NCBI RefSeq assembly: GCF_028290435.1
Contig: NZ_JAQGJV010000074.1
Coordinates: 124,001-188,000, forward strand
Source of the DNA: Devosia sp.
GTDB taxonomy: Bacteria; Pseudomonadota; Alphaproteobacteria; Rhizobiales; Devosiaceae
Length of the DNA stretch: 64,000 nt
Direction: 5' to 3'
In this document: positions 9,889 through 18,264 of the stretch, piece by piece
Position numbering within the stretch: the stretch's first letter is position 1
Layout: each line of letters begins with the position of its first letter
Notes under the pieces: model-generated
Databases searched by the model: none
Told to the model about the DNA's origin: nothing
The model's input: only the letters and a program-made list of their open reading frames with translations
Position numbers and translations under genes: made by a program

Positions 9889-10733
9889 GGCCGCGCCTCC
9901 AGCCAGCTGGCCTGGCGTTGCAGTACGGGCAGGGGGTCGAGCGGCCCGTCAATCGTCGGCAGGCAGGCAAGCAGGCCTCGCGTGTAGGGATGGGTGGCCT
10001 CGTTCAGCCGGTCGGCGCGCAGCGTCTCGACGATCTGGCCGGCATACATGACGATGACCCTATCGCAGAACCGCGACACCAGCCGCAGATCGTGGCTGAT
10101 GAAGATCAGCCCCATGCCCCGGCGTGTTACCAGTTCATCGAGGATCGAGAGCACCTGCGTCTGCACTGTCACGTCCAACGCCGAAGTCGGCTCGTCTGCG
10201 ATCAGCAGGTCCGGCTCGCGCACCACCATCATGGCGATCATGACGCGCTGGCCCATGCCGCCTGACAGCTCATGCGGGTAGAGCGAAAACACCCGCTCCG
10301 GGTCCCGGATATGCACCGCCTCAAGCACCGCCAGTGCCTGTTTGAATGCCTCGCGCTTGGGCAGCTTCTTATCGCCGATGCGGATCGCCTCGACGATCTG
10401 CAAGCCAACCCGCATCACCGGATTGAGCGAAAACTTCGGATCCTGCAGGATCATGCCCATCCGCCCGCCACGTAGCGAGCGGCGCAGTTTTGGCGAGGCG
10501 GCCGTCAGGTCGATGCCGTCGAAGACCATCTTGTCGACGCTGATCCGCGCATAGCTCGGCAAGACGCCCAGCAGCGCCCGCCCGGTCAGGCTCTTGCCTG
10601 ATCCGCTCTCGCCCACGATGCCCAGCTTCTCGCGACCCAGCGACAGCGATACGCCGCGCACGGCATCGCTCATGCCGCCTTCGCGAGGGAAGGCGATGCG
10701 CAGGTTTTCGATTTCGACCAGAGTGTCGCTCAT
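9885..10733 (-). CDS. Peptide ABC transporter ATP-binding protein (DppD/OppD type)
   Basis: The 282-residue protein contains [16 protein letters not shown] (Walker A with S-L in place of the usual T), a Q-loop MILQDPKFSLNPVMRVG, signature ELSGGMGQRVMIAMM and Walker [16 protein letters not shown]. The C-terminal HPYTRGLLACLP segment marks the oligopeptide/dipeptide group. It overlaps the upstream permease gene (stop/start ATGA at 10730-10733) and the downstream ATPase gene. Neighbours define a complete importer: binding protein, two permeases, two ATPases. The signature GGMGQR instead of GGMRQR is a minor deviation. Confidence 0.93.
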   Translation of the reverse strand: MSDTLVEIENLRIAFPREGGMSDAVRGVSLSLGREKLGIVGESGSGKSLTGRALLGVLPSYARISVDKMVFDGIDLTAASPKLRRSLRGGRMGMILQDPKFSLNPVMRVGLQIVEAIRIGDKKLPKREAFKQALAVLEAVHIRDPERVFSLYPHELSGGMGQRVMIAMMVVREPDLLIADEPTSALDVTVQTQVLSILDELVTRRGMGLIFISHDLRLVSRFCDRVIVMYAGQIVETLRADRLNEATHPYTRGLLACLPTIDGPLDPLPVLQRQASWLEARP

Positions 10734-11632
10734 CGGCGCTGCCTCAGATGGGGATCGAGCAGGTCGCGCATGGCGTCACCCAGGAGGTTAAAGCCCAGGC
10801 TGACGATGAAAATGGCAAAGCCCGGCACGGTCGCCACCCACCACTGATCGAAGATGAACTTGCGCCCGGTCGAGATCATCGCGCCCCATTCGGGCAGCGG
10901 CGGTTGCGCGCCGAGGCCGATAAAGCCCAGCCCCGCCGCCGTCAGGATGATGCCCGCCATGTCGAAGGTCATGCGCACGATGACCGAGGACAGGCACATC
11001 GGCATGATGTGGTAGACGATGATGTGGAAGTCCGACGCCCCCGCGAGCCGGATCGCATTCACATAATCCGAATTGCGTACGATCAGCGCCTCGGCCCGCG
11101 CCAGCCGCGCATAGGGCGGCCACGCCGTCAGCGTGATTGCCAGCGCCGCATTGACGATGCCCGGTCCCAGCGCCGCGACGAACGCCAGTGCCAGCAGCAA
11201 CTTGGGAATGGCCAGGAACACATCGGTGATGCGCATGAAAATGCGATCGACCCAGCCGCCGTAGTTGCCGGCAATGGCGCCGATGACGAGGCCAACGGGG
11301 GCCGAGGTGACGATCACCAGCGCCACGATCAGCAGCGTCAGCCGCGAACCGAAAATGATGCGCGAATAGATATCGCGGCCCAGCTCATCCGCGCCAAACC
11401 AGTATTCCGCGCCCGGCGCGGCGAGCCGGTCGCTCAGTGCAGGCAGGTAGGGATCATGCGTCGCCAGGATCGGCGCCAGCGCCGCGCAAACCAGCAGCGC
11501 AATGACGATGATCAGCCCGACCATGCCGAGTGGATTGCGCGCAAATCGACGGGCGAAACTTTTGAATTCGGCAATCCGCGCGGCGCGGAGGGCGCGCTTG
11601 GGATCGATGATGGGATCGGCGATAACGCTCAT
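10730..11632 (-). CDS. Peptide ABC transporter permease (DppC type)
   Basis: The 300-residue inner-membrane protein has a cytoplasmic N-terminus with the RRFARNPLGMVGLI entry to the first segment, the periplasmic DELGRDIYSRIIFGSR motif of DppC/OppC proteins, and five or six membrane spans. The coupling loop ARAEALIVRNSDYVNA that docks to the ATPases is present near residue 195. It begins nine bases after the companion permease gene, with an AGGGAACC ribosome site. It forms the permease heterodimer with the DppB-type protein. Confidence 0.93.
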   Translation of the reverse strand: MSVIADPIIDPKRALRAARIAEFKSFARRFARNPLGMVGLIIVIALLVCAALAPILATHDPYLPALSDRLAAPGAEYWFGADELGRDIYSRIIFGSRLTLLIVALVIVTSAPVGLVIGAIAGNYGGWVDRIFMRITDVFLAIPKLLLALAFVAALGPGIVNAALAITLTAWPPYARLARAEALIVRNSDYVNAIRLAGASDFHIIVYHIMPMCLSSVIVRMTFDMAGIILTAAGLGFIGLGAQPPLPEWGAMISTGRKFIFDQWWVATVPGFAIFIVSLGFNLLGDAMRDLLDPHLRQRR

Positions 11633-11641
11633 GGTTCCCTC

Positions 11642-12697
11642 CTAGCGCGAACGCGGATCGAGCGTGCGATAGAGCACATCCGACAGCATGTTGAGGAACA
11701 CGAAGACCACGCCGACCAGCAGCGTACCGCCCAGCACCGCGTTCATGTCGGCCGCGAACAGCGACGAATAGATGTAATTGCCGATGCCCGGCCAGGAAAA
11801 GATCGTCTCAATCAGCACTGAGCCTTCAAGCAATCCGCCATAGCTGAGCGCGATCACCGTCACCAACGGAATGGCCGCGTTGCGCAGCGCATGCCCCATA
11901 ACCACGCGGAATTCACTGGCGCCCTTGAGCCGGGCCGTCAGCACATATTCGCGGGTGAGTTGGTCCAGCATCACCGAGCGCGTCATGCGCGAAATATAGG
12001 CCAGGCTATAATAGCCGAGCAAAATTGTCGGCAGCGTCATATGGCTGATGGCGTTGAAGAAGATTTCCCATTCGCCCTGCAGCGCGCTGTCGATCAGGAT
12101 CGAGCCGGTCCAGCGATCCACCACGCCGACGAAAAACACATCGAGCTGGCCGGGGCCGGAGACCCAGCCGAGCCGGTAATAGAATACGAACAGCCCAACC
12201 AGCCCGAGCCAGAAGATCGGCACCGAATAGCCGATCAGCCCGACGATGCGGATGAGGTGGTCCGGCCATTTCTCGTGCCAATAGGCCGAGGCGACACCCA
12301 TGGGCACGCCGAGCACGACGCCCAGCAACAGGCCGAGCGTCGATAGCTCCAGCGTTGCGGGGAAAAAATTGAGCAGATCGGTCAGCACCGGCCGGGTCGT
12401 TGAAAACGACGTCCCGAAGTCCCCGCGCAGGATCTTCGTGATGTATTCCCAGAACTGCTGCCAGAGGGGTTTGTCGAGCCCCAGTTCAAGAAATACGCGC
12501 TGATAGACTTCCGGCGACGCCTTTTCGCCGACGATCTTGAGCACCGGATCGATTGGCAGCACGCGCCCAATGAAGAACGTCAAAGCCGCTAGGCCCAGCA
12601 GCGTGATCGCCACCGTGAGCAGCCATGAGGCGATGCCGAAGATGATCCGTAGGGCGGGGTGGACGGGAGCGTTCAAGCGGTCTGGCCGATCATTCAA
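11642..12697 (-). CDS. Peptide ABC transporter permease (DppB type)
   Basis: The 351-residue permease shows the DppB/OppB pattern: one N-terminal span (ASWLLTVAITLLGLAALTFF), the GLDKPLWQQFWEYITKILRGDFG segment, then five spans with the coupling loop LTREYVLTARLKGASEFRVV and the terminal LLVGVVFVFLNMLSDVLYRTLDPR. The start is uncertain: the best in-frame codon is TTG at 12697, which has no clear ribosome site; TTG at 12676 would also preserve all spans. A GC hairpin separates it from the binding-protein gene upstream. Confidence 0.9.
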   Translation of the reverse strand: MNDRPDRLNAPVHPALRIIFGIASWLLTVAITLLGLAALTFFIGRVLPIDPVLKIVGEKASPEVYQRVFLELGLDKPLWQQFWEYITKILRGDFGTSFSTTRPVLTDLLNFFPATLELSTLGLLLGVVLGVPMGVASAYWHEKWPDHLIRIVGLIGYSVPIFWLGLVGLFVFYYRLGWVSGPGQLDVFFVGVVDRWTGSILIDSALQGEWEIFFNAISHMTLPTILLGYYSLAYISRMTRSVMLDQLTREYVLTARLKGASEFRVVMGHALRNAAIPLVTVIALSYGGLLEGSVLIETIFSWPGIGNYIYSSLFAADMNAVLGGTLLVGVVFVFLNMLSDVLYRTLDPRSR

Positions 12698-12703
12698 AGA
12701 GGA

Positions 12704-12727
12704 GCCGGGGACGCGAACGCCCCCGGC
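12704..12727. other. Intercistronic hairpin after peptide-binding-protein gene
   Basis: GCCGGGG and CCCCGGC pair around a 10-base loop between the stop of the binding-protein gene and the start of the permease gene. No T-tract follows on the minus strand. The position suggests partial attenuation or protection of upstream mRNA. Confidence 0.5.
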
Positions 12728-12739
12728 GAATATTGCGGA

Positions 12740-14350
12740 TTATTCCTTCGTCACCGCGCCATAGCGGTCGTCCGAGAAGGTGATGCCGAGCACGACACCC
12801 TTGACGTTGGAGCGCATGGCAACCTTGCGGCTGTCCTGGAACATGTAGACGAATGGCGAGCTATCGGTGTGCGCGCGCTGGATGGTGTCATACATCGCCT
12901 TGCGCTTTTCGACGTCCTGCTCCTGCACGGCGGCGAGAACCTGGTCCGACAGCGGGCCCGAATCCCAGCCGAAGCGATCAGCGAGGTTGCCGTGCTGGCC
13001 ATCGGGATTGGCCTTGTCGTTGACCGTGAACGCCTTGGCGTTGGAATGCGGATCGGGATAGTCCGGACCCCACAGACCGAACCAGATGTCGAGATCGTGC
13101 GAACGATAGCGATCCAGCCACTGGCCGCCATCCACAACCTGCAGGTCCAGCTCGATGCCGGCCTGCGCCATGGTCGCCTGAACGGCTTGGGCATATTCGG
13201 TATAGGGCGAGGTGTTCCAAACCACCGTCGCCAGCTTGATCGGCAGCGCCACGCCGCTCTCGGCGATCAGGGCCTTGGCCTTCTCGACGTTGAGCGAATA
13301 GGGGTTATAGTTGATGCCGCCGCCCAGGAACCCGTCGGGGATCATGGTCTGGTGCACCTTGACGGTGCCGCGGCCGATGCTGTCGGCAATGCCCTGGTAA
13401 TCCACCAGGTACTTCATTGCTTCCACAACCTTGGGATTGCTGAGCGCGGGGTTGCGCAGGTTCAGGCCGAAATAATAGATCGTGGAGGAATTGCCTTCCA
13501 TGATCGACACGTCGGGATTGGCCGAAACGGCGCCGATATCATCGGGCCCCAGCTTGTTGGCGATATCGATATCGCCCTTTTCCAGCGCCAGACGCTGGGT
13601 GGCGCTTTCCGGCATATGCTGCAGGAAAATGCGCTCGACGCCCGGAGGGGTCTGCCAGAAATTGTCGTTGCGCGACAGCAGGATCGAAACCTTCGGATCC
13701 CACTTGGTCAGCACATAGGGCCCCGAGCCGGCCGAATTTTCGCTCTTCAGCCAGGCATTGCCATAGTCGTTGCCGCCAGCGGCCAGCACGCCCTCATGCT
13801 GCTTGACCAGCACGGAGTCGACGATGCCGCCAGTGTAGGAAGACAGCACATAGAGGACGAAGCTGGTCGCATATTTCTGATCGACTTTGATCACCAGCGT
13901 GGAGTCGTCGGTGGCCTTGATGTTCTCCGCCACGTTGTCCTTGTTCAGGCCGAACTGGGTCAGGATGAACGAGATACGGCTGTCGATCATAATGACGCGC
14001 TGCAGGGAATAGGCGGCGTCATTGGCGGTCACCGGATTGCCTGAGGCAAACTTGGCGGCTGGGTTCATCTTGAAGGTGAAGGTCTTGCCGTCTTCCGAAA
14101 CGGTCCAGCTTTCGGCCAGAACGCCGTAAATCTTGGTGGCGTCGGATGGGTCGAAACTCACCAGCGGCTGGTAAATCTGCTGGCTGGCGAGCACGCCGCC
14201 AACTTCGCTGACTTCACCCGGATCGAGGGTGATGATGTCGTCGATCGCGTCCGCGATGACGAGGGTATTCTTGGGCGTCTCGGCTATTGCTCCGGAAACG
14301 GTCAGCACCGCTCCGAAGGCGACAGCCGCGAGCGTCTTGAACAGGCGCAT
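12740..14350 (-). CDS. Extracellular solute-binding protein family 5 (peptide binding)
   Basis: The 536-residue secreted protein has a signal peptide (MRLFKTLAAVAFGAVLTVSG, cleavage around AIAET) and the SBP_bac_5 fold of dipeptide/oligopeptide-binding proteins, including LAESWTVSEDGKTFTFKMNP, a family-wide motif near residue 75, and GLWGPDYPDPHSNAKAF near residue 435. The ATG at 14350 was chosen over a longer frame because it begins the signal sequence. It precedes the two permeases and two ATPases and follows the GAF and XRE-cupin genes. Ligands of family 5 include peptides, nickel chelates, opines and amino-acid derivatives; the operon does not say which. Confidence 0.92.
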   Translation of the reverse strand: MRLFKTLAAVAFGAVLTVSGAIAETPKNTLVIADAIDDIITLDPGEVSEVGGVLASQQIYQPLVSFDPSDATKIYGVLAESWTVSEDGKTFTFKMNPAAKFASGNPVTANDAAYSLQRVIMIDSRISFILTQFGLNKDNVAENIKATDDSTLVIKVDQKYATSFVLYVLSSYTGGIVDSVLVKQHEGVLAAGGNDYGNAWLKSENSAGSGPYVLTKWDPKVSILLSRNDNFWQTPPGVERIFLQHMPESATQRLALEKGDIDIANKLGPDDIGAVSANPDVSIMEGNSSTIYYFGLNLRNPALSNPKVVEAMKYLVDYQGIADSIGRGTVKVHQTMIPDGFLGGGINYNPYSLNVEKAKALIAESGVALPIKLATVVWNTSPYTEYAQAVQATMAQAGIELDLQVVDGGQWLDRYRSHDLDIWFGLWGPDYPDPHSNAKAFTVNDKANPDGQHGNLADRFGWDSGPLSDQVLAAVQEQDVEKRKAMYDTIQRAHTDSSPFVYMFQDSRKVAMRSNVKGVVLGITFSDDRYGAVTKE

Positions 14351-14412
14351 GGCAGTCTCCCTGGTTGAAGGATTGTCGGTCCGGCGCAAGCGGCCGGTTG
14401 CAGGCGCGTACA

Positions 14413-14907
14413 TCATCGCTCGCTGATCCCCTGGAAGGTGAAAATCAGCGCGGCAATGGGCAGAAGGGTGTTGATTTCGGCAAGGGCGGCCGAGGTAAAG
14501 ATGCCCGCATCGCCCAGCAGAGCCACGACGCCGCGTGTCTCGCCGGCGATGACGATGGGAAAGCACGAGCAGGCGCCATAGCCCATGGCCACCAACTGGT
14601 CGACTTCAGGAATGAACGCCGCTACGCCGGGCACGTCGTTCCCGATCACGGGCTTCATTTCGCGCAGGATGCGGTTGTTCCACGGGCTGTCGTCGACCGG
14701 ATCGACATTGCCGATCGGGAAATCAGTGGGATTTGACGTGCCGATCCGGTGCGTTACCGGCCGATCCGGCGCCGTGGCGATAAAGGTCGCAGTCCGAATG
14801 CCCGGGATGGCGGTGAACAGACCGGACAGCAGCGCGAACATAGCCTGCGGGCCAGCAGCGAGTGCCTCCGACAATTCCTCGGCAACAGCTGGATTGAGCA
14901 TGCTCAT
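14413..14907 (-). CDS. Stand-alone GAF-domain protein
   Basis: This 164-residue soluble protein is essentially one GAF domain: a helical start, TATFIATAPDRPVTHRIG, DDSPWNNRILREMKPVIG, LVAMGYGACSCFPIVIAGETRGVVALLG and a closing helix. It shares order and spacing of motifs with the GAF protein at 22496-22993 (W..R...E..., LG....S.P......G), so the two look like paralogues. Its start overlaps the stop of the XRE-cupin regulator (ATGA), and the peptide-binding-protein gene follows 62 bases later, so it is part of the transporter operon. GAF domains bind small ligands such as amino acids or nucleotides; it may be a sensor or an enzyme accessory. No catalytic output domain is present. Confidence 0.78.
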   Translation of the reverse strand: MSMLNPAVAEELSEALAAGPQAMFALLSGLFTAIPGIRTATFIATAPDRPVTHRIGTSNPTDFPIGNVDPVDDSPWNNRILREMKPVIGNDVPGVAAFIPEVDQLVAMGYGACSCFPIVIAGETRGVVALLGDAGIFTSAALAEINTLLPIAALIFTFQGISER

Positions 14908-15512
14908 TCCGGAAACAACCTCATCGTGCCGACCCAGAGTTCGACCGCGGTCTCGGTGCCGATATTCTCACCCCGATGCGGCTTGTGCGAGTCGAAATGC
15001 AAGGTATCGCCGGGACCACAAAGATAGGTCTCGCCATCGACCTCATAGCGCATGGTGCCGGACACCAGGTAGACGAACTCCTCGCCCTCATGGCTCATGA
15101 TTTCGGTTATGTGGCCGGGCGGCAAATGCGACAGGCAGGCATTGAGCTTGGCATCGGGAAAGCCGCGCTCGAGGAATTCATAAGACCGCGCCGCGTCACC
15201 CATATTGTAGGTCTGGCGCTGGCCGGAATGGCTGACCACGCTATGGTTGCGCGCCGGGGCTTTCGAGACGAAATGATCGACCGTCGTTTCCAGCGCCTGG
15301 GCGACATTGTAGAGCGAGGCCAGAGACGGCGTGGAGATGCCACGTTCGATCTGGGAGATGAAGCCTACGGTCAGCGAGGATTCGGTGGCCACCTGCTGCA
15401 GAGTTTTGCCGATCGCCTTGCGGCGCGACCGCAATCGCTCGCCCAGAGTCATGTCGACAGCAAATCCGGCCGGTTCGGCTTTCGCACCATGCTCGGCATT
15501 CAACTCCGACAA
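14904..15512 (-). CDS. XRE-family regulator with C-terminal cupin domain
   Basis: The 202-residue protein has an XRE helix-turn-helix in residues about 22-80 (LGERLRSRRKAIGKTLQQVA, then VGFISQIERGISTPSLASLY) and a cupin_2 barrel in residues 125-200 (MSHEGEEFVYLVSGTMRYEV, then GDTLHFDSHKPHRGEN). This layout is that of PuuR/SutR-type repressors whose cupin senses an amine, amino acid or sulfur compound. The start used is TTG with GAGG nine bases upstream; ATG at 15452 would cut into the helix-turn-helix region. It heads the operon GAF, binding protein, permeases, ATPases, and a TTTAG-N5-CTAAA palindrome sits over its own promoter, suggesting autoregulation. Confidence 0.88.
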   Translation of the reverse strand: MSELNAEHGAKAEPAGFAVDMTLGERLRSRRKAIGKTLQQVATESSLTVGFISQIERGISTPSLASLYNVAQALETTVDHFVSKAPARNHSVVSHSGQRQTYNMGDAARSYEFLERGFPDAKLNACLSHLPPGHITEIMSHEGEEFVYLVSGTMRYEVDGETYLCGPGDTLHFDSHKPHRGENIGTETAVELWVGTMRLFPE

Positions 15513-15538
15513 TACATAACCTCAGCTGCCCCAATGAT

Positions 15539-15573
15539 TTTAGCCAGACTAAATTACGGCGAGACTTTGTCAA
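15539..15573 (-). promoter_or_regulatory. Promoter and TTTAG-N5-CTAAA operator of the XRE-cupin/peptide operon
   Basis: On the minus strand a consensus TTGACA (15568-15573) is followed 16 bases later by TAGTCT (15546-15551). The perfect inverted repeat TTTAG-CCAGA-CTAAA (15539-15553) covers the -10 element, about 27 bases upstream of the regulator start. The same TTTAG-N5-CTAAA pattern occurs at 22486-22500 before the second peptide operon. The regulator is probably the XRE-cupin protein. Confidence 0.55.
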
Positions 15574-15583
15574 CGTCCGTGCG

Positions 15584-16552
15584 TCAGTTTTGCGACAGCT
15601 CCCACGCAATGGTGCGCTCCAGCGCCTCGCGCTCGCTGATCGTCTCGGCATAACCCAGCTCCGCGCGGATGCGTGTGCTGTCCAGCGTCAGCGGATAGTC
15701 CATGTTCGACGCCTCGGCGCGCTCGACCATAATGCCCTTGGCGTCAGGCGGAACTTCGGTGATCTCGGCTTTAACCCCCATCACATCGAGGATGGTCTCC
15801 GCCCACTGCCGCACCGTCCGAAGCTCGCGCTGTGCTGCATTGTATGTCCGTCCAGCCGCCGCAGGATGAAGCGCTCCCAGCACCAGCGCCTCGGCCATAT
15901 CATCGATATAGCCATAGGAATTGAGCGCCTTCGCCGCCCGCGCATCGATGGCGAACGGCTTGCCTGCCGCCGCGTTCCGGATCGCCCAGGCAAAGCGATG
16001 CTGCTTGTCCTCGGGGCCAAAGATCATCGGTAGGCGCAGGATCGTGGTCTCGAACCGCGTATCCGCACGCGCCGCCTCCTCGACGGGGATTTTGTCATAT
16101 TCGTCGAACAGGATGTCATCGACACCCTTGGGCCGGCGCGGATTGCCGAGATAGGGAAACCGCAGCGTGCGCAGCGGGGAATCCTCGGTCGCCGGCTCCA
16201 GCCGGATCGCCGGATTTTCCTTTTTCAAAAGCCCGCCATAGTTGGAATAAACGTCGGTCGAGCTGACCAGCACGTAGCGCCCACCCACCGTGCCGACCGC
16301 ATCCAGCACCGGTTGCGTATTGCGCAAGCTCAGCGTGAAAATATCGATGACGGCCGTGACGCCATTGGCCTTGAGCAGGGCGGCGATGGCTCCCGAATCC
16401 ATCCGGTCGGCCATCTCAAACCGCACGCCCGGCGGCAGCGCCACTGGCTCGCGGCCCCGCGCCATCACCAGCACATCCTGGCCATGTGCCAGCAGGCGCT
16501 TTGCCACCGCCTTGCCCAGAAAACCCGTGCCGCCAATAACCGCAACCGTCAT
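15584..16552 (-). CDS. NAD(P)-dependent epimerase/dehydratase family protein
   Basis: The 322-residue protein begins TVAVIGGTGFLGKAVAKRL, a Rossmann GxxGxxG nucleotide-binding motif, and continues with the extended short-chain dehydrogenase layout (VLVSSTDVYSNYGGLL, then FETTILRLPMIFGPEDKQ, near residue 175). The usual YxxxK catalytic pair is altered: the serine of SSTDVYS is there but the Tyr-x-x-x-Lys region is replaced by LFDEYDKIPVEEA, where a YDK is visible. It could be a sugar-nucleotide epimerase-like enzyme or an atypical reductase. The ATG at 16552 has a GGAG ribosome site. A terminator separates it from the peptide operon upstream, so it may have its own promoter or depend on readthrough. 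Confidence 0.82.
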   Translation of the reverse strand: MTVAVIGGTGFLGKAVAKRLLAHGQDVLVMARGREPVALPPGVRFEMADRMDSGAIAALLKANGVTAVIDIFTLSLRNTQPVLDAVGTVGGRYVLVSSTDVYSNYGGLLKKENPAIRLEPATEDSPLRTLRFPYLGNPRRPKGVDDILFDEYDKIPVEEAARADTRFETTILRLPMIFGPEDKQHRFAWAIRNAAAGKPFAIDARAAKALNSYGYIDDMAEALVLGALHPAAAGRTYNAAQRELRTVRQWAETILDVMGVKAEITEVPPDAKGIMVERAEASNMDYPLTLDSTRIRAELGYAETISEREALERTIAWELSQN

Positions 16553-16570
16553 GCTCTCACTCCACACCAT

Positions 16571-16602
16571 AAAAGTGCCGCCGCGAGCGTTCGCGGCGGC
16601 AC
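16571..16602 (-). terminator. Rho-independent terminator of the second peptide operon
   Basis: On the minus strand a perfect 12-bp stem (GTGCCGCCGCGA with TCGCGGCGGCAC, 4-base loop) is followed by TTTT, starting 17 bases after the stop of the binding-protein gene. It ends the OppBCDFA-type operon. Confidence 0.75.
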
Positions 16603-16618
16603 CATGATTCTAGTTGGT

Positions 16619-18199
16619 CTATTCGGCGATCGTGGCGTCGCGGAAATACGGCACATTCAGCGTCGAGCGCCAGAAGCCCGTCACTTTGGGGCTCATCATC
16701 ATGTAGTTGTTGCGGTGATATTCCGGCAGGATGATGTGCTCGTTCATCACGATCGCCTCGGCGGCGCGCATGTCCTTGAGCGACTCCGCCTCGTCGCCCG
16801 TGGCCTTGGCCGCGGCGACATCAGCGTCATATTCGGCGTTGGACCAGCCCGCGAGATTGTTCGGGCTGCCGGTGACGAAATTGTCCAGAAAGGTCATTGG
16901 GTGCGGATAATCGGCGCCCCAGCCCATCTGCGCGATCTGGTACTGCACCTTCTGCACTTCGGGATAGAACACCTGCCACTCGCTGGCCTGGATCTTCACG
17001 TCGATGTTGAGATTCTTCTTCCACATCTGCTGAATGGCTTCGAGCAGCTTCTCGATCGGCGGGGACGAGTAGGTCACGAACACCGTATCGGGGAACCCCT
17101 TGCCGTCAGGATAGCCGGCTTCAGCCAGCAGCGCCTTGGCACCCTCGACTTCGGCGGTGGGGGCCAGGCCGAAGGTGTCGCGGCCCTCGGTGAATTCCTG
17201 ACCGTCCACGATCATCCCCGGCGGCACCACGCCCATGGCTGGGATATCGGCCGATTGCAGCACGAACTCGACGATCTCCTCGCGATCGATCGCCATCGAC
17301 AACGCCTTGCGGACGCGGACATCATCGAGCGGCTTCTGCGCCGGGTTGAAGAACGCATAGGTTGTGCCGAGTGCCGGCACGACCATGAAGGCGTCGCTTT
17401 CGACCGACAGACGTGGAATTTCCGGCGCCGGCACCGCTTCGATGCCGTCGATGTCGCCCGCTTCCATCGCGGCCAGAGCCGTTGCGGGATCGGGGATCAG
17501 CCGGAACGTGAGCTTGTCGAGGCTGACGGCTGCGGCGTCGTAATAGTTCGGGTTCTTTTCGAAAACTACGGATTCGCCGGCATTGAACTGAGTGACGCGG
17601 AACGGCCCGGTGCCGATGAAGGTCGCCGGATTGCGCGTCCAGCCTTCCGGATCGGCGGCGACCACGTCTTCGCGCACAGGGAAGAAGGTGGTGTAGGTCA
17701 AAAGCTGCATCATGTAGGGGACGCGCGCCTTGAGCGTGAACGTTAGCGTCTTGTCGTCGGGGGCGGAGACGGAAATGTCGCCCTTGCCGGCGGCATTGTA
17801 ATGCTCCTCGGCTCCCACGATGGGGTAGAGCATGGCCGAATTCATCGCCCCGGTCGCGGGGTCGAGCACGCGGGTCCAGGCATAAACGAAATCGCCGGCC
17901 ACGACTGGCTTGCCGTCGCTCCACTTGGCGTCGCGCAGGTGGAACGTATAGGTCAGGCCGTCCTCGGAGACTTCCCATTTTTCGGCCAAAGCCGGGACGA
18001 TCTCGCCCGCCTTGTCGAAGCGCACCAGCCCCTCAAAGGTGTTGCCGATGATTGGCGCCGCAAAGGTCTCGGCGGTCGTGCCGGGATCATATTTGGCGCT
18101 TTCATTGTTGACCACATAGGTCAATTCGCCCGCGGCCATCGCCCAGGCGGTGCTGGCGAGCAGGGCGGCTGTCACCAGTGGCAGTATCAGCTTGTGCAT
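16619..18199 (-). CDS. Oligopeptide-binding protein (SBP family 5, OppA-like)
   Basis: The 526-residue exported protein has a signal peptide (HKLILPLVTAALLASTAWA, cleavage near MAAGE) and the OppA arrangement: VVNNESAKYDPGTTAETFAA, EGLVRFDKAGEIVPALAEKW near residue 62, and VRKALSMAIDREEIVEFVL near residue 300. An AGGAGAG ribosome site precedes the ATG at 18199. It is the last gene of the second peptide operon, after two permeases and two ATPases, an order opposite to that of the first operon. OppA-like proteins deliver peptides of two to five residues or murein peptides. Confidence 0.93.
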   Translation of the reverse strand: MHKLILPLVTAALLASTAWAMAAGELTYVVNNESAKYDPGTTAETFAAPIIGNTFEGLVRFDKAGEIVPALAEKWEVSEDGLTYTFHLRDAKWSDGKPVVAGDFVYAWTRVLDPATGAMNSAMLYPIVGAEEHYNAAGKGDISVSAPDDKTLTFTLKARVPYMMQLLTYTTFFPVREDVVAADPEGWTRNPATFIGTGPFRVTQFNAGESVVFEKNPNYYDAAAVSLDKLTFRLIPDPATALAAMEAGDIDGIEAVPAPEIPRLSVESDAFMVVPALGTTYAFFNPAQKPLDDVRVRKALSMAIDREEIVEFVLQSADIPAMGVVPPGMIVDGQEFTEGRDTFGLAPTAEVEGAKALLAEAGYPDGKGFPDTVFVTYSSPPIEKLLEAIQQMWKKNLNIDVKIQASEWQVFYPEVQKVQYQIAQMGWGADYPHPMTFLDNFVTGSPNNLAGWSNAEYDADVAAAKATGDEAESLKDMRAAEAIVMNEHIILPEYHRNNYMMMSPKVTGFWRSTLNVPYFRDATIAE

Positions 18200-18216
18200 G
18201 TGTCTCTCCTGTTGTT

Positions 18217-18264
18217 GGCCGGTTCGATCCGGCCTGGTTGATGGCGGGCTGCGATCACGCAGCC
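18217..18264. other. Two hairpins between OppF- and OppA-type genes
   Basis: GGCCGG-ttcgat-CCGGCC occupies 18217-18234, and GGCTGCG-atca-CGCAGCC occupies 18247-18264, overlapping the OppF stop codon. Neither has a T-tract, so they probably act in mRNA processing, separating a stable binding-protein message from the upstream cistrons. Confidence 0.45.

Noticed and set aside
12659..14044. Long open frame antisense to the peptide-binding-protein gene (plus strand)
   Set aside because: No ribosome site or domain; the opposite strand has a signal peptide and family motifs. The same reasoning removes long antisense frames over 575-1702, 16313-17746, 39979-41334 and 49428-50810.
15584..16552. Epimerase gene as the last member of the second peptide operon
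   Set aside because: A strong terminator at 16571-16602 separates it from the binding-protein gene, so it is treated as a separate unit, with readthrough possible.
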